Part shown: in pieces, positions 9,950 to 19,333 of the stretch
Position numbering within the stretch: position 1 is the stretch's first letter
Layout: each line of letters starts with the position of its first letter
Source: Stentor coeruleus
Taxonomy: Eukaryota; Ciliophora; Heterotrichea; Heterotrichida; Stentoridae
NCBI GenBank assembly: GCA_001970955.1
Contig: MPUH01000208.1
Span: 1 to 64,000 of the forward strand
Direction of reading: 5' to 3'
Length of the DNA stretch: 64,000 nt
Translations under genes and position numbers: made by a program
The notes under the pieces: generated by a model
Seen by the model: the letters and a program-made list of their open reading frames with translations, nothing else
Databases searched by the model: none
Told to the model about the DNA's origin: nothing

Positions 9950-10192
9950 CTTAGTCTTTAAGTTTAAATTACATAGGCCAAAAATACTATTATAACAATA
10001 TTTTCCGATATATATATTCCATTATATAAAAAAAACCCCTAATAACTTCACCTTTAATAACTATAATAAGATANACATAGGCCAAAAATACTATTATAAC
10101 AATATTTTCCGATATATATATTCCATTATATAAAAAAACCCCCTAATAACTTCACCTTTAATAACTATAATAAGATAAAAAAAAATAAGCTA
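9950..10192. other. convergent 3' spacer with a scaffold gap
   Basis: Between the SET and PP2C stop codons. About 103 bases are present twice (9971-10073 and 10075-10176) around N10074, so the true spacer is about 140 bp. It contains no open frame. Confidence 0.6.
9971..10176. repeat. unmerged contig overlap around N10074
   Basis: ACATAGGCCAAAAATACTAT and the bases after it occur on both sides of a single N, differing by one base in the A-rich run. Read as an assembly duplication. Confidence 0.9.
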
Positions 10193-11602
10193 CTACCCAA
10201 GCAAATCAATTCCTTCAATCTTATCCGATACAAAACTGCCTCTTCTCGGGTCTCTAACTGTGATTTCCTTAATAGTTGGAGCTCTTTTCAACCCTTCTCC
10301 CTCTTCTTCAACAACTTTTTCCGAAACTTCTTCCATTGGTACCGGCCTCTTTGAATGTTTAACACCAACTTCAGCATTTTTCCTAATCTCTAAAACAATA
10401 CATGAAATATCATCAATCATAACATCTTCTTCTTCAACAATAGTATACCATCTCATCCTAGCTTCTTCACTTAAAATCTGAGCAATACATGAGTTACTAG
10501 GATTAATCTCAACACCAATACAACAACTATCAACAAAAGTTTTACATTTATTCCTATAACATTCAACAAAAGTTCCAACATCTTCATTATCCATAGCATC
10601 CCATATCCCATCACTACCAATAACAATAAACAAATCCCCTTGTATTCTATTATAACTTGTGCATACTGGTTCAGAAATCACCCCAATATTTTTTGCAATC
10701 ATATCACCTATTGATCTACTCATAGCTAAACCTGGGGTATTAGCATTTTGTTTCCATACACGATATGGGCCTATTTTGTTACCTAAATTATCAGTAAGTC
10801 TTTGAACTCGTCCTCCACATTTGACAATTCTTTGAAGTTCTTCAGGGTCTTCAGGTTTTTGATCTCTTGTTAATTGGACTGAATGAATTTGTGTCTCAAC
10901 AAAACTTTTACGTCTTTGTTTAACACCAGCAAGAATTTCACGTTCAGCACCTAAACTAGCTGGAGGTGCAGGTAAGATATCAGGTTGTGTAGTTGTAGCT
11001 ATCATTCCTCTAGAATCACCAACACTTCCACAATAAATTGTTGATGTTGTTATATAAACTAAAACACCTGTACTAAATATTTTTTACCAGCCTGAGTATT
11101 CAGAATCGATACCTTTTTTGTTTGAACTAAGCTCATTATCGCATTTTTCTGTTGCTCGTTTTATAAAACTATCTGGGTTTGACTAAATAATTTTTACTGT
11201 CAAAAGAGCTTGTTCATGATAAAACAACCTTTCTATTATGCTTTGACAAAATTCGGCAACTTTTTCACCTTGGCTTCCATGGCCATCAAATAAACAACAC
11301 AAAACCCCAGAATCGTTGTATAAGTAAAAACAGTTATCTTGGCATTTTTTTTTATACTCACCTCTTGGGTCCATTCCTGGTAGTACACATGATGAGATTA
11401 AAAGAGTTTCTGGACCTAAAGATACTTCTTTACTTGTTATGAGTATTGGATCTGTAGGTTGAAATGTTACACTTTGCGAACCGATTACAGCACCAAGTTT
11501 ATTACGAACTTTTACTGGGATTTTACCTGAACGGTTGTATGTGCATAAGCGATCTGATATTAGGATAAAAGATTTGCTACGCGTTGATGTAAAACATCCC
11601 AT
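10193..11602 (-). CDS. PP2C-type (PPM) Ser/Thr phosphatase
   Basis: Two 15-nt introns (11183-11197 and 11073-11087) split the gene; spliced, it encodes 459 residues. PPM-family metal-dependent phosphatases remove phosphate from Ser/Thr. In order: CLFDGHGSQG (metal-binding Asp and Gly), the block spanning intron 2 reading SGCTGVLVYITT then YCGSVGDSRG, MSRSIGD, GSDGIWDAM, and the last metal site DDISCIVLEI, where families usually have DN. The N terminus MGCFTS is a classic Gly2/Cys3 context for N-myristoylation and palmitoylation, suggesting membrane or ciliary-membrane attachment (inference). The GSQG and SRSIGD blocks resemble plant and protist PPMs. It converges with the SET gene and lies upstream of, and diverges from, the kinesin gene. 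Confidence 0.93.
11073..11087 (-). other. 15-nt intron 2 of the PP2C gene (phase 2)
   Basis: On the coding strand GTAAAAAATATTTAG, splitting a Cys codon (TG|T). Removal restores the PP2C block SGCTGVLVYITT. Retention creates TAA from the G-TAA at its 5' end. Confidence 0.92.
11183..11197 (-). other. 15-nt intron 1 of the PP2C gene (phase 0)
   Basis: On the coding strand GTAAAAATTATTTAG. Retention gives an in-frame TAG. Removal joins EQALLT to SNPDSFIKRA. Confidence 0.92.
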
Positions 11603-12439
11603 TTGTTAAATTTATAATAAAATACGAGATTTTAAAAAGTTTTACTTGGAAGATGGTGCTGAAGGATTATGAGTTTTAAAGGGGGAGAGTTGTTGTATAG
11701 GGTGTAAATGTAGATTTAGAAAGGATTTTTGTGGTAGGTTATATGGAGATTAGGCTTTGTGTTGATGTTTTGGAGGGAATTTTGAAAAAAAAATAGTCTG
11801 GGTTTTTTGTGAGCGTTTTATGGGTTTTAGTGCGATTTGAATGATTTTTTTTTAAGGTTTTGGGTTTATGTTATGAGTATAGTTTTTTATATAATTTTGT
11901 AGGCAATTAGAAGTTTTGATGAAACTAGTATAAGCAACTTAGTTTTATTCCTATAATTATCTCTTATTTTGATGCAAATATTTAATCTAATTTTATTCTC
12001 TTTAGTATGTCATAATATTATGCTTAAACTAAAAAAAAATATTCCAAAAAATAATCTTCTTCTTTTATACACTAAAAACAAACCAATCATAAATCTACTA
12101 GTTTCTTATAAAACTTAAAATTACTTTATCATCCATAACACCAAAATCAATATATCAACATNCTTCTTTTATACACTAAAAACAAACCAATCATAAATCT
12201 ACTAGTTTCTTATAAAACTTAAAATTGCTTTATCATCCATAACACCAAAATCAATATATCAACACCAATCTCAAATTAATCCTAAACTGTATTTCAATAA
12301 ATCAAAAAGTCAATAATCACACAAAATATAAAAAAACTGTATCACTTTACTAATTTCATCATATAAAAACAATATCCTAGTAAATCTCTTAAATAAATAT
12401 ATATATGCGCTTATCCCTTATAACGATTTCTAATACATT
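11603..12439. other. divergent intergenic region with a scaffold gap
   Basis: About 840 bp between the PP2C and kinesin start codons. It is AT-rich with a G/T-rich portion near 11640-11880, and holds no open frame of note. The overlap around N12163 accounts for about 104 bases. Confidence 0.5.
12059..12266. repeat. unmerged contig overlap around N12163
   Basis: CTTCTTTTATACACTAAAAA and the following ~100 bases occur on both sides of one N, with one substitution (AAATTACTTT versus AAATTGCTTT). Non-coding. Confidence 0.9.
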
Positions 12440-14722
12440 ATGGAAATTAAACAAGAAGAAATAATTCCTTTCAGAGTCTTTGTCAGAGTACGGCCTATGT
12501 CAGAAAAAGAAAAGGCAGTCCGGGCAGAAAAAATAATCAGGTCAGAAGATAATATTGTAAGTATTACATAGATCTGGGTGCATGAGCAGCGAGGAAACTT
12601 TAGTAAAGAAAACAGTTATGCTTTCGATAAGGTTTTTACTGATCGATCTGAGAATTTAAAAATATATCGAGAAGAACTGAAATCCTTAGTAGAAGATGTA
12701 TGCAATGGACTAAACGGAACCTGTTTCGCTTATGGGATGACAGGTGCAGGTAAAACCCACACAATGCTCGGTAGTTCATCTACTTATAAACAAGAAAAAG
12801 GGGTAGTTTATATAGCAGTAGATGATTGTATCACATCAATGACAAATAAACGTTGTGATTATATTCTAAAACTAAGCTATTTAGAAATCTACAACGAACA
12901 CGTTCGTGACCTTCTAGGATCTGGAGAAAACTTAATGGTAGTTGAAGATCCATTAAAAGGTGTGATAATTCCTAACTTAAGAGAATTTGAAATCACTTCA
13001 TCAGCTGAAGCTAAAGAGATAATTGATTCAGGGAATTCTATAAGAGTCATGGCATCAACTGCAGCAAACCAATTCTCAACCCGTTCCCATGCAATTCTTC
13101 AGCTTTCCCTTGAGCAATCCTCAAAAGACAAAAACATCGTTAGCAGTGTTTTTACATCAAAACTTTGTCTTATTGATCTTGCAGGTAGCGAACGTGCTGC
13201 AAGTACAGAAAATCGTGGACAAAGAATGGTAGAAGGGGCAAACATAAATCGTTCCTTATTAGCTTTAGGTAACTGTATCAATATCCTTAGTGATTGTAAC
13301 AAACGTGGTAAATTTATCCCATATCGTGACTCTAAACTAACAAGAATATTAAAAGAATCTCTTGGAGGTAATACTCAAACTATAATGATCGCATGTATTT
13401 CCCCATCATCATCAGCTTTAGAAGAAACATTGAATACATTAAAATATGCTGAAAGGGCAAGAAATATTAAAAATAAAGTTATTCAAAATACTAAAGAAGT
13501 TGAAGCTCATGTTAGTGAATATAAAGATATTATCAATTCTTTAAGGCAAGAAATTGAGTTTTTAAAATCACAGATTAATAAACCAGAAGAAAATATTTTA
13601 AATGGGGAATTAAGAGTAGATAATCAAGAAGGTTTAGAAGATATATCACAGAAAATTATGATAAACTTTGAAGAACATTGGGAAATTAAAAAAAGCATAA
13701 GAGAAATTGAGTTGTTAAATGAAGATAACACTATGAAAATGAAGAAATTATTAGGGAAATATCAGACTGAAGAACTTAATAGCAAAGAACTTCGAGCATT
13801 GAAACATGAACTTATATTTATAAAACAAAATATAAAAGAAAACGAAGAAGCTCGAGCTGAGTTATTAGAAAATTTGTATATGAATTTAAAAACTAAATCA
13901 AATCTCCAGCAAGCGATGTCGATATTAAAAAAAGATGATAAAAAGGAAATATTAGAATTGCAGATTATGTTAAGGAATTTAAAACTAGAAGCTTTAGATT
14001 TGCATATACAAAATACACAAATAAAACAAGAGGCACAAAAAAATAAAGAGGAAAGTGAAGCTAAAGATGCGATTATTAATAGAATGAAACAAGAAATTGA
14101 AGAAATGAAAAAACAGATATCGACTATGACACAACCTTCTTATGTTCATACGCCAAATGAAGATTTTTCAGCAAGTTTTACTTGTGGGAAAGTGTCTTTT
14201 GAGGAAAGTCCAACTATAAAACAGTTTATATTGTCTCCGAAGAATAGTGAGAAAAAAATTAAGTTGTCAAAATTAGAAGAGGCGAGAAGGGCAAGAAAAG
14301 AGGTTAAGTCATCGAATTTTATTTTGAAAGAGAAGATTGAGGAAATTAGTAAACCAGAACTTTCGGAAAGGTTAAGAGCTAGCTCGGTAGCGGCGGGTAT
14401 TAAGTCTGGTGAAGGGTTGCAGAAGGGACAGAAAAGTTCGAAAGGTGCTTTTAGTAATATTTATCAGATTGACAATATGAAAGATCGGTATAAAAGTGTA
14501 GAAAGACATAGGACACCAACACAAAAAGAGACAGAAAGGAAAAATCTGATTGCAAAAAATGTTCTGCAGCAGAAAAGTCTATCATCTATATCAAGCCTTG
14601 TTAAAGGACTAAATTCTAAAATACTTACAGCTGAAGAAGCTACAGATATTGTTAAAAACACTTGGAACATGAAGAAAAAAACCCCAACTCCTTCTGTTAC
14701 AATTTCTTTGAAAAAACCATAA
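12440..14722 (+). CDS. kinesin-8-like motor protein
   Basis: Starting at ATG 12440 and removing the intron 12557-12571 gives 755 residues. The motor domain fills about residues 10-345: RVFVRVRPMSEKE, P-loop YGMTGAGKTHTM (about 92-103), FSTRSHAI (switch I), LIDLAGSERA (switch II, about 241), then NRSLLALGN and YRDSKLTRILKESLGG. The closing block LNTLKYAERARNIKN, GVVYIAV after the P-loop and the N-terminal motor position resemble kinesin-8 (Kip3/KIF18/KIF19), which walks to plus ends and trims microtubules. KIF19-type members set cilium length. Then comes about 200 residues of coiled coil and a basic Ser-rich tail. The first 42 codons lie upstream of the intron or just after it and carry the first motor strand, so the downstream GTG at 12578 is not the start. 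Confidence 0.9.
12557..12571 (+). other. 15-nt intron in the kinesin gene (phase 0)
   Basis: GTAAGTATTACATAG. Removal joins IIRSEDNI to IWVHEQRG and restores the N-terminal motor strand. Retention gives an in-frame TAG. Confidence 0.93.
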
Positions 14723-14775
14723 TAGAATATGTTTAATATAATTCTTTGTGTTTATGCAAGAATAAAGTTAAGTGA

Positions 14776-16302
14776 TTAGGAAATACTCCTACGGGCTAAA
14801 GGGAAGATGTTTGAAAAACATGTAAAATCGATATGCGTATTTTGAGGTAAATCGCAATACTGGAGATAATTTGACACATTTAAAAATTTGTTCTTGAACT
14901 CTAGATTCTTCATGCATTTCGCTACATCCAAGCAATTGACCATACCCGACTTGTTCAAGTCCATAAAATCAAAAGCTTCCTTAATTTCCTCTTGAGATAT
15001 TTTCTCTATATTCGAATAAGCCTCTCTTTCATCTGAGCACTTAGAAACCATAAACCCTTTTTCTCCCTTAACCTGAAAAGTTCTCTCAGCACTATTTTCC
15101 ATAAAAGAACTAGATTCTGATATAACACTAAGCAACCCAGCAAAATTCAGTTTATTCTGCGAACTTTCTATTTCTTGTATCGCATCCAAAATCCCACTAT
15201 TAAAACTCATCCCTTCAGCCAAAGCAAAACTTTTCAAATTCTCCAAATCAACAACCCCTGATTTATCAATATCCACATAATCAAAAATACTCTTAGCTTC
15301 ATTTATAAGCTCCTGAGACAAATCTTTCACTTTTTTCAATATTGGGCTAATAACATTAGGATCATTTCCATAACAAGTTTTCTCAGGAACAATCACAGAA
15401 AAAATATCTGATGTTTGTGACAGATTTTTCGATATCATTGACATTAAATCTTCAATACAATATTTATCTTTGTTTTCTATATCAAAATTCATATATTTTG
15501 TATTAAAACTTGAACTAGAATCTTGATTTGATAAATAATTTTGTATATCAATCGATGTAATAAACCCTGAATTCTCAGCATCAAGTTTAGAGAAAAAGTC
15601 TTTGATTTCTTCGATTTCTTCAGCATTGAGTTGATATTCTTTTTGCCTTCGATGAAGTTTATTATAAGTGTTTTTTAGTTTGGATTTTTGTTCAGCAAGT
15701 GCTTCAGCTGGGGTTATTTCTTTAACTTTTACATATTCAGAACGTTGAGATGAAGATATTGGGTTTTTTGATTTTAATACATATTCTGCTAGGATAATAA
15801 CATAAAATATATCTCCTTTTGGGCTTTGGTCTACAGAAACTGCAGCGAAATTGAATTCATTTTTTATTATGTCGATTTTTAATGTATCGTGTTTTGACTC
15901 TTCAATTATAAGTTTTAAGACTAATGCTTCAGGGTTTAGTTGATGTTTAGTTTGAAATTCGGTTAAGGTTCCTGTCCATTTAATATGAGTTTCTAAGCTT
16001 GAATGAGCCTCAGCTTCACCTTCAGGATGCTTGGTATCAGCGTTTGCGATTGTCCAGTCGGAATGGGCTTTGGCAACTTTGACAAGACTGTCGCTCCAGG
16101 AAAGAGGGGATAAAGGCTTACATGAGAGTAGGTTTTTAGCTATGATATGGGTTTTATGAAGTTGGTCAGAAGATTCAATTGAGAGAAGTTCATGAATTTC
16201 TGATGATGGGTGGTTAAGAAGATCTTGGATTTTAAGAGAATATTGTCTAGGATTTAAACGACACTCATTAATTTCATTCAATATTCTGGTTTCCCACTCC
16301 AT
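14776..16302 (-). CDS. CAP (SCP/PR-1) domain fused to EF-hands
   Basis: About 508 residues from the preferred start at 16302; an upstream in-frame ATG at 16356 would leave only 8 bp to the divergent PIH1 gene. Residues about 5-190 are a CAP domain: ILNEINECRLNPRQYS, LSPLSWSDSLVKVAKAHSDW, later FNFAAVSVDQS and FYVIILAEYV. After a charged helix there are three EF-hand loops: DAENSGFITSID, DIDKSGVVDLEN and DLNKSGMVNCLD. In each loop the usual Glu at position 12 is Asp or Asn, so calcium affinity may be reduced. CAP proteins are mostly secreted, but no signal peptide is visible here, which suggests a cytosolic calcium-responsive CAP protein. The function is unknown. Confidence 0.82.
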   Translation of the reverse strand: MEWETRILNEINECRLNPRQYSLKIQDLLNHPSSEIHELLSIESSDQLHKTHIIAKNLLSCKPLSPLSWSDSLVKVAKAHSDWTIANADTKHPEGEAEAHSSLETHIKWTGTLTEFQTKHQLNPEALVLKLIIEESKHDTLKIDIIKNEFNFAAVSVDQSPKGDIFYVIILAEYVLKSKNPISSSQRSEYVKVKEITPAEALAEQKSKLKNTYNKLHRRQKEYQLNAEEIEEIKDFFSKLDAENSGFITSIDIQNYLSNQDSSSSFNTKYMNFDIENKDKYCIEDLMSMISKNLSQTSDIFSVIVPEKTCYGNDPNVISPILKKVKDLSQELINEAKSIFDYVDIDKSGVVDLENLKSFALAEGMSFNSGILDAIQEIESSQNKLNFAGLLSVISESSSFMENSAERTFQVKGEKGFMVSKCSDEREAYSNIEKISQEEIKEAFDFMDLNKSGMVNCLDVAKCMKNLEFKNKFLNVSNYLQYCDLPQNTHIDFTCFSNIFPLARRSIS

Positions 16303-16364
16303 AACAATATTATAAATAAACCTATAATCAAACCAATTAATTTTACCATTACACATATTTCTTA

Positions 16365-17537
16365 ATGGAAGCTCTAAACTTTCTTAAAAACATGCAAAAT
16401 TTGCCAAGTGATTTCCTTTCAGATCCAAGCACTCAGAATCAAATGAAAAATTTCTGGAGTATGCTTGATGAAATGGCTGTCAATAACCCAGAAGTATTTT
16501 GTATATAGGAATATTCTAAGTTTATAAAGAAAAATCTTGAACAAGGTGCTGAAGAATTCAAAGAGTCATCAGGAAAATCTAAATTTCAAGGAGAATTTAG
16601 TTATTGCATAAAAACTTATACAGAAAACAAAAGGCAAATTGTGTTAATCAATATGTGTTGTAATGAAAAGTAAGGTTAAAATAGTGTTTTGGAACCTTTG
16701 AATGATGCAAGAGAAATTGCGGATAGGGGGAAAGTAAATACATGGAGAACAATACCTGTGAGTTTTAGTAAAAGGAGGGAGAAAAAGGTGGAAGGTAAAA
16801 AAGTTATGTGGTATTTTGATGCTTTGGTACATTCTGTGGTTATTGATATGGCACTTAAGGATTTGAAGTTTAAGGCTTATGTTACTGGGACAGTGTGTAT
16901 GAGGTTAGAGATGAAAGAGAAATTTAAATTGCTATATGAAAAAGGGGAATTCGACTATTTTGAGTCCTACAAAGGTCCTGATAATGAACCAAGTCCCCAA
17001 CCTCAGTTTCTCGACCCTGCTGCAGACCCTGAAGAATATAAAAAATACTTTAAAGGTAACACCCATACAGAATTAACAGAAAGGACAAACTCACAAAAAA
17101 TATCAGAACTAAGTCTTACCCCAAAACCCCAAAAACCAAAATCTACTATAGAAGTTTTAACAAGCCAACCAGTTTTACAACCAAAAGTTCAGGAGATATC
17201 TGAAGAACCTAAACCTCAAGCTAAAAAAATCCTTATTGAAGTAAATTTCATATAGGAAATAAAAAATTATCATATAAAAATCAGCGAAGATAAAAGACAA
17301 GGAAATGTTGAAGTTAATGAACATGAAAAAGAAGTTGAAATTTTTATTCATTTGCCAGATGAAAATGGAATGAAAGGGGTGATACTTGATGCAACACAAA
17401 AAAGTATAAAAGTTAGATGTTTGTCATTTGCTTGTGAAGTATTTTTTGATAAGTTTAGCTTGGATGATAGAAGTATATCAGCAAAATGGCTTAAGTCAAA
17501 GAAAAGACTTATAGTTAAAGCTCCGATAATCATTTAA
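16365..17537 (+). CDS. PIH1-domain protein (R2TP / dynein-assembly co-chaperone family)
   Basis: Four exons separated by three 15-nt introns (16494-16508, 16670-16684, 17241-17255) give 375 residues. The N-terminal half is a PIH1 domain: IVLINMCCNENVLEP, then WRTIPVSFSKRRE, then VMWYFDALVHSVVID. A Pro/Lys-rich linker follows, then a C-terminal CS-like beta domain (EVEIFIHLPDENGMKG, SAKWLKSKKRLIVKAPI). PIH proteins partner RUVBL1/2 and HSP90 in the R2TP complex; PIH1D1, PIH1D2, PIH1D3/DNAAF6 and DNAAF2 help assemble complexes including axonemal dyneins. Which paralogue this is cannot be decided by eye; the short PIH1-CS layout and the IPV block suggest a PIH1D1/PIH1D2-like member. It converges with the MFS gene at 37 bp. 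Confidence 0.87.
16494..16508 (+). other. 15-nt intron 1 of the PIH1 gene (phase 0)
   Basis: GTATTTTGTATATAG. Removal joins AVNNPE to EYSKFIKKNL. Retention gives an in-frame TAG. Confidence 0.92.
16670..16684 (+). other. 15-nt intron 2 of the PIH1 gene (phase 2)
   Basis: GTAAGGTTAAAATAG, splitting an Asn codon (AA|T). Removal joins NMCCNE-N to VLEPLNDAR. Retention makes TAA from the G-TAA at the 5' splice site. Confidence 0.92.
17241..17255 (+). other. 15-nt intron 3 of the PIH1 gene (phase 0)
   Basis: GTAAATTTCATATAG. Removal joins KKILIE to EIKNYHIKIS and adds the C-terminal CS-like domain to the protein. Confidence 0.92.
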
Positions 17538-17574
17538 GATTTTATATTATTAGATTTTTTATAATGAATTATGA

Positions 17575-19103
17575 TTATGTTTCATTAATATCTACTAAAG
17601 CTATTTCTTTTTCTATTTCAGTATAACTTTTTTCATTTGTTTTGCAAACCTTAACAGCAAAAAAAGCAGCGAAAAGTATCATCCCAGCGATACATAAAAA
17701 TGTAAAGGCACAGTTTAAATGCAAAGGAAGTGGACTGCTTATTGTTGATGAAAATACAAACCCTGTTAAAGCTGGAGCGAATGATCTTGCAAAAGATGCT
17801 AAAGAAGATGTTGTTCCATTTAACCTTCCTAGCTCATGAGGAGGGACTGAATTATTTTGCATGACAAGTATCGATGAGGATATCATAANATTTAAATGCA
17901 AAGGAAGTGGACTGCTTATTGTTGATGAAAATACAAACCTGTTAAAGCTGGAGCGAATGATCTTGCAAAAGATGCTAAAGAAGATGTTGTTCCATTTAAT
18001 CTTCCTAGCTCATGAGGAGGGACTGAATTATTTTGCATGACAAGTATCGATGAGGATATCATAAATTCTAGCATATTGAAAGTTATACATAAAATAAACA
18101 GTAAGCAAAATGTTACATAAGTGTTTTCAATAACACTGACAAAAGGAATAATAGCATTAACAATAGCAAGGAAAGTAAGTCCATATATGCAAACTATATA
18201 ATTTCCATATCTATGGACAAAATACATATAAAATTGTCTTTGAAACAATAATATAAACAAATTAGAACACCCTATCATATATCCTATCTCTTGAACCGAC
18301 ATCTCAAACCCTCCAGTATCTTTTCTAGCCCACAAAAGCAAAGTTATCGCTTCAATCGATGCTGCAGCATTAAAATACATAATAACATACACAACAATTA
18401 TCGGGAAAACCTTCCTATCTGTGATAATTTTAAAAATACTCCTTTGCGGCCTATCAATAAAAGTATTTTCCTGAACTTTTACTAAAGTTTCTCTTAGATA
18501 ATAGTAACTAAGCACAAATGAAAATATGCATATTAGCCCTGATATGAAAAAAGGTAAAAAAAAAGGAAAAGTTTCAAAAAAATCAGATTCGAACCAACCT
18601 TTTTTTACTGGATTCGCTAATATACCTCCAGTAAAACTTGCTAATATATATCCAACATTCCAAAATTGAAGAAGTAATGCCATAGCAGAAGATACTTTTT
18701 CTCCTTTGCACAACTCAGAAACTAATGTTTTCCCAGTAACCATAAGTGGGGAAGTTGCTCCAAGTAGAAATCTTATAAAAAGACAAGATATAATATTAGT
18801 GGTCATCCCAAAACATATTGAAAAAAATGCTGTACAGGCTAAAGCTAGTAAAGTTACAGGCCTTCTTCCCCAAGAATCCATTATATATCCCCATATAGGA
18901 GATGAGATAACTCTACCTAACATAAGAGATGTTAATATAAGTCCAGCCCAAGTCCCAGTTTTATTACGATCATCAGTGATACCAAAGCTCATAACCATAT
19001 CATTAGCTAAAGGGATGATTGATGTTGATACAAAAGATACACAGAATATACTAAGATAAACTGCGAATAATTCGATATTTGACCTTGAACAATATTGACT
19101 CAT
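17575..19103 (-). CDS. MFS transporter, ZIF1-like/DHA1 type (gene interrupted by an assembly overlap)
   Basis: The gene is interrupted at N17889, where about 175 bases occur twice. Collapsing the overlap, using the left copy (the right copy lacks one C in ACAAACCCTG), gives a single 450-residue frame. It is a 12-TM major facilitator. The signature GYIMDSWGRRP follows TM2, FIRFLLG lies in TM4, and an MFS-like block sits late in the protein (ELGRLNGTTSS). The layout resembles ZINC-INDUCED FACILITATOR-like and bacterial tetracycline/drug:H+ antiporters. The substrate cannot be read from the sequence. The two apparent part-genes are an assembly effect, not a fission. Confidence 0.85.
17714..18064. 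repeat. unmerged contig overlap around N17889
   Basis: TTTAAATGCAAAGGAAGTGG and the next ~155 bases occur at 17714-17888 and 17891-18064. The right copy lacks one C and has a synonymous-looking substitution (TTTAACCTTC versus TTTAATCTTC). It lies in the 3' part of the MFS gene and splits its frame. Confidence 0.92.
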
Positions 19104-19333
19104 ACAATATCTAATTATTTATCAACAAAAATGGGTTTTTAATATAAAATTTGTATATTAAAAGTTATTGATTTTAGAAGTTTTGTGTTGGGTTTTATTT
19201 TTATTATTAAGTTTAATGATTGGTTTTTTAATATGCTTGAGAAAATGTTTTTTGTTTTTATTTTTGTTCTGAATGCTAATGATATCAAAAATGTCTAACA
19301 ACTTTATCTCCAAAGTAAATTATTTGCATATAA

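Noticed and set aside
12578-12580. GTG as start of the kinesin
   Set aside because: Splicing the 15-nt intron at 12557 gives an ATG start at 12440 and restores the first motor strand (RVFVRVRP).
16303-16356. Upstream ATG of the CAP/EF-hand gene (18 extra residues)
   Set aside because: It would leave 8 bp to the PIH1 start, and the extra residues have leader-like composition and no CAP similarity.
17575-17901. Separate 108-codon gene next to the MFS transporter
   Set aside because: It repeats the transporter's C-terminal end through the overlap at N17889; one gene, not two.
18580-18600. GATTCGAACC resembling a tRNA T-arm
   Set aside because: Lies in the coding sequence of the MFS gene, with no acceptor or anticodon stem around it.
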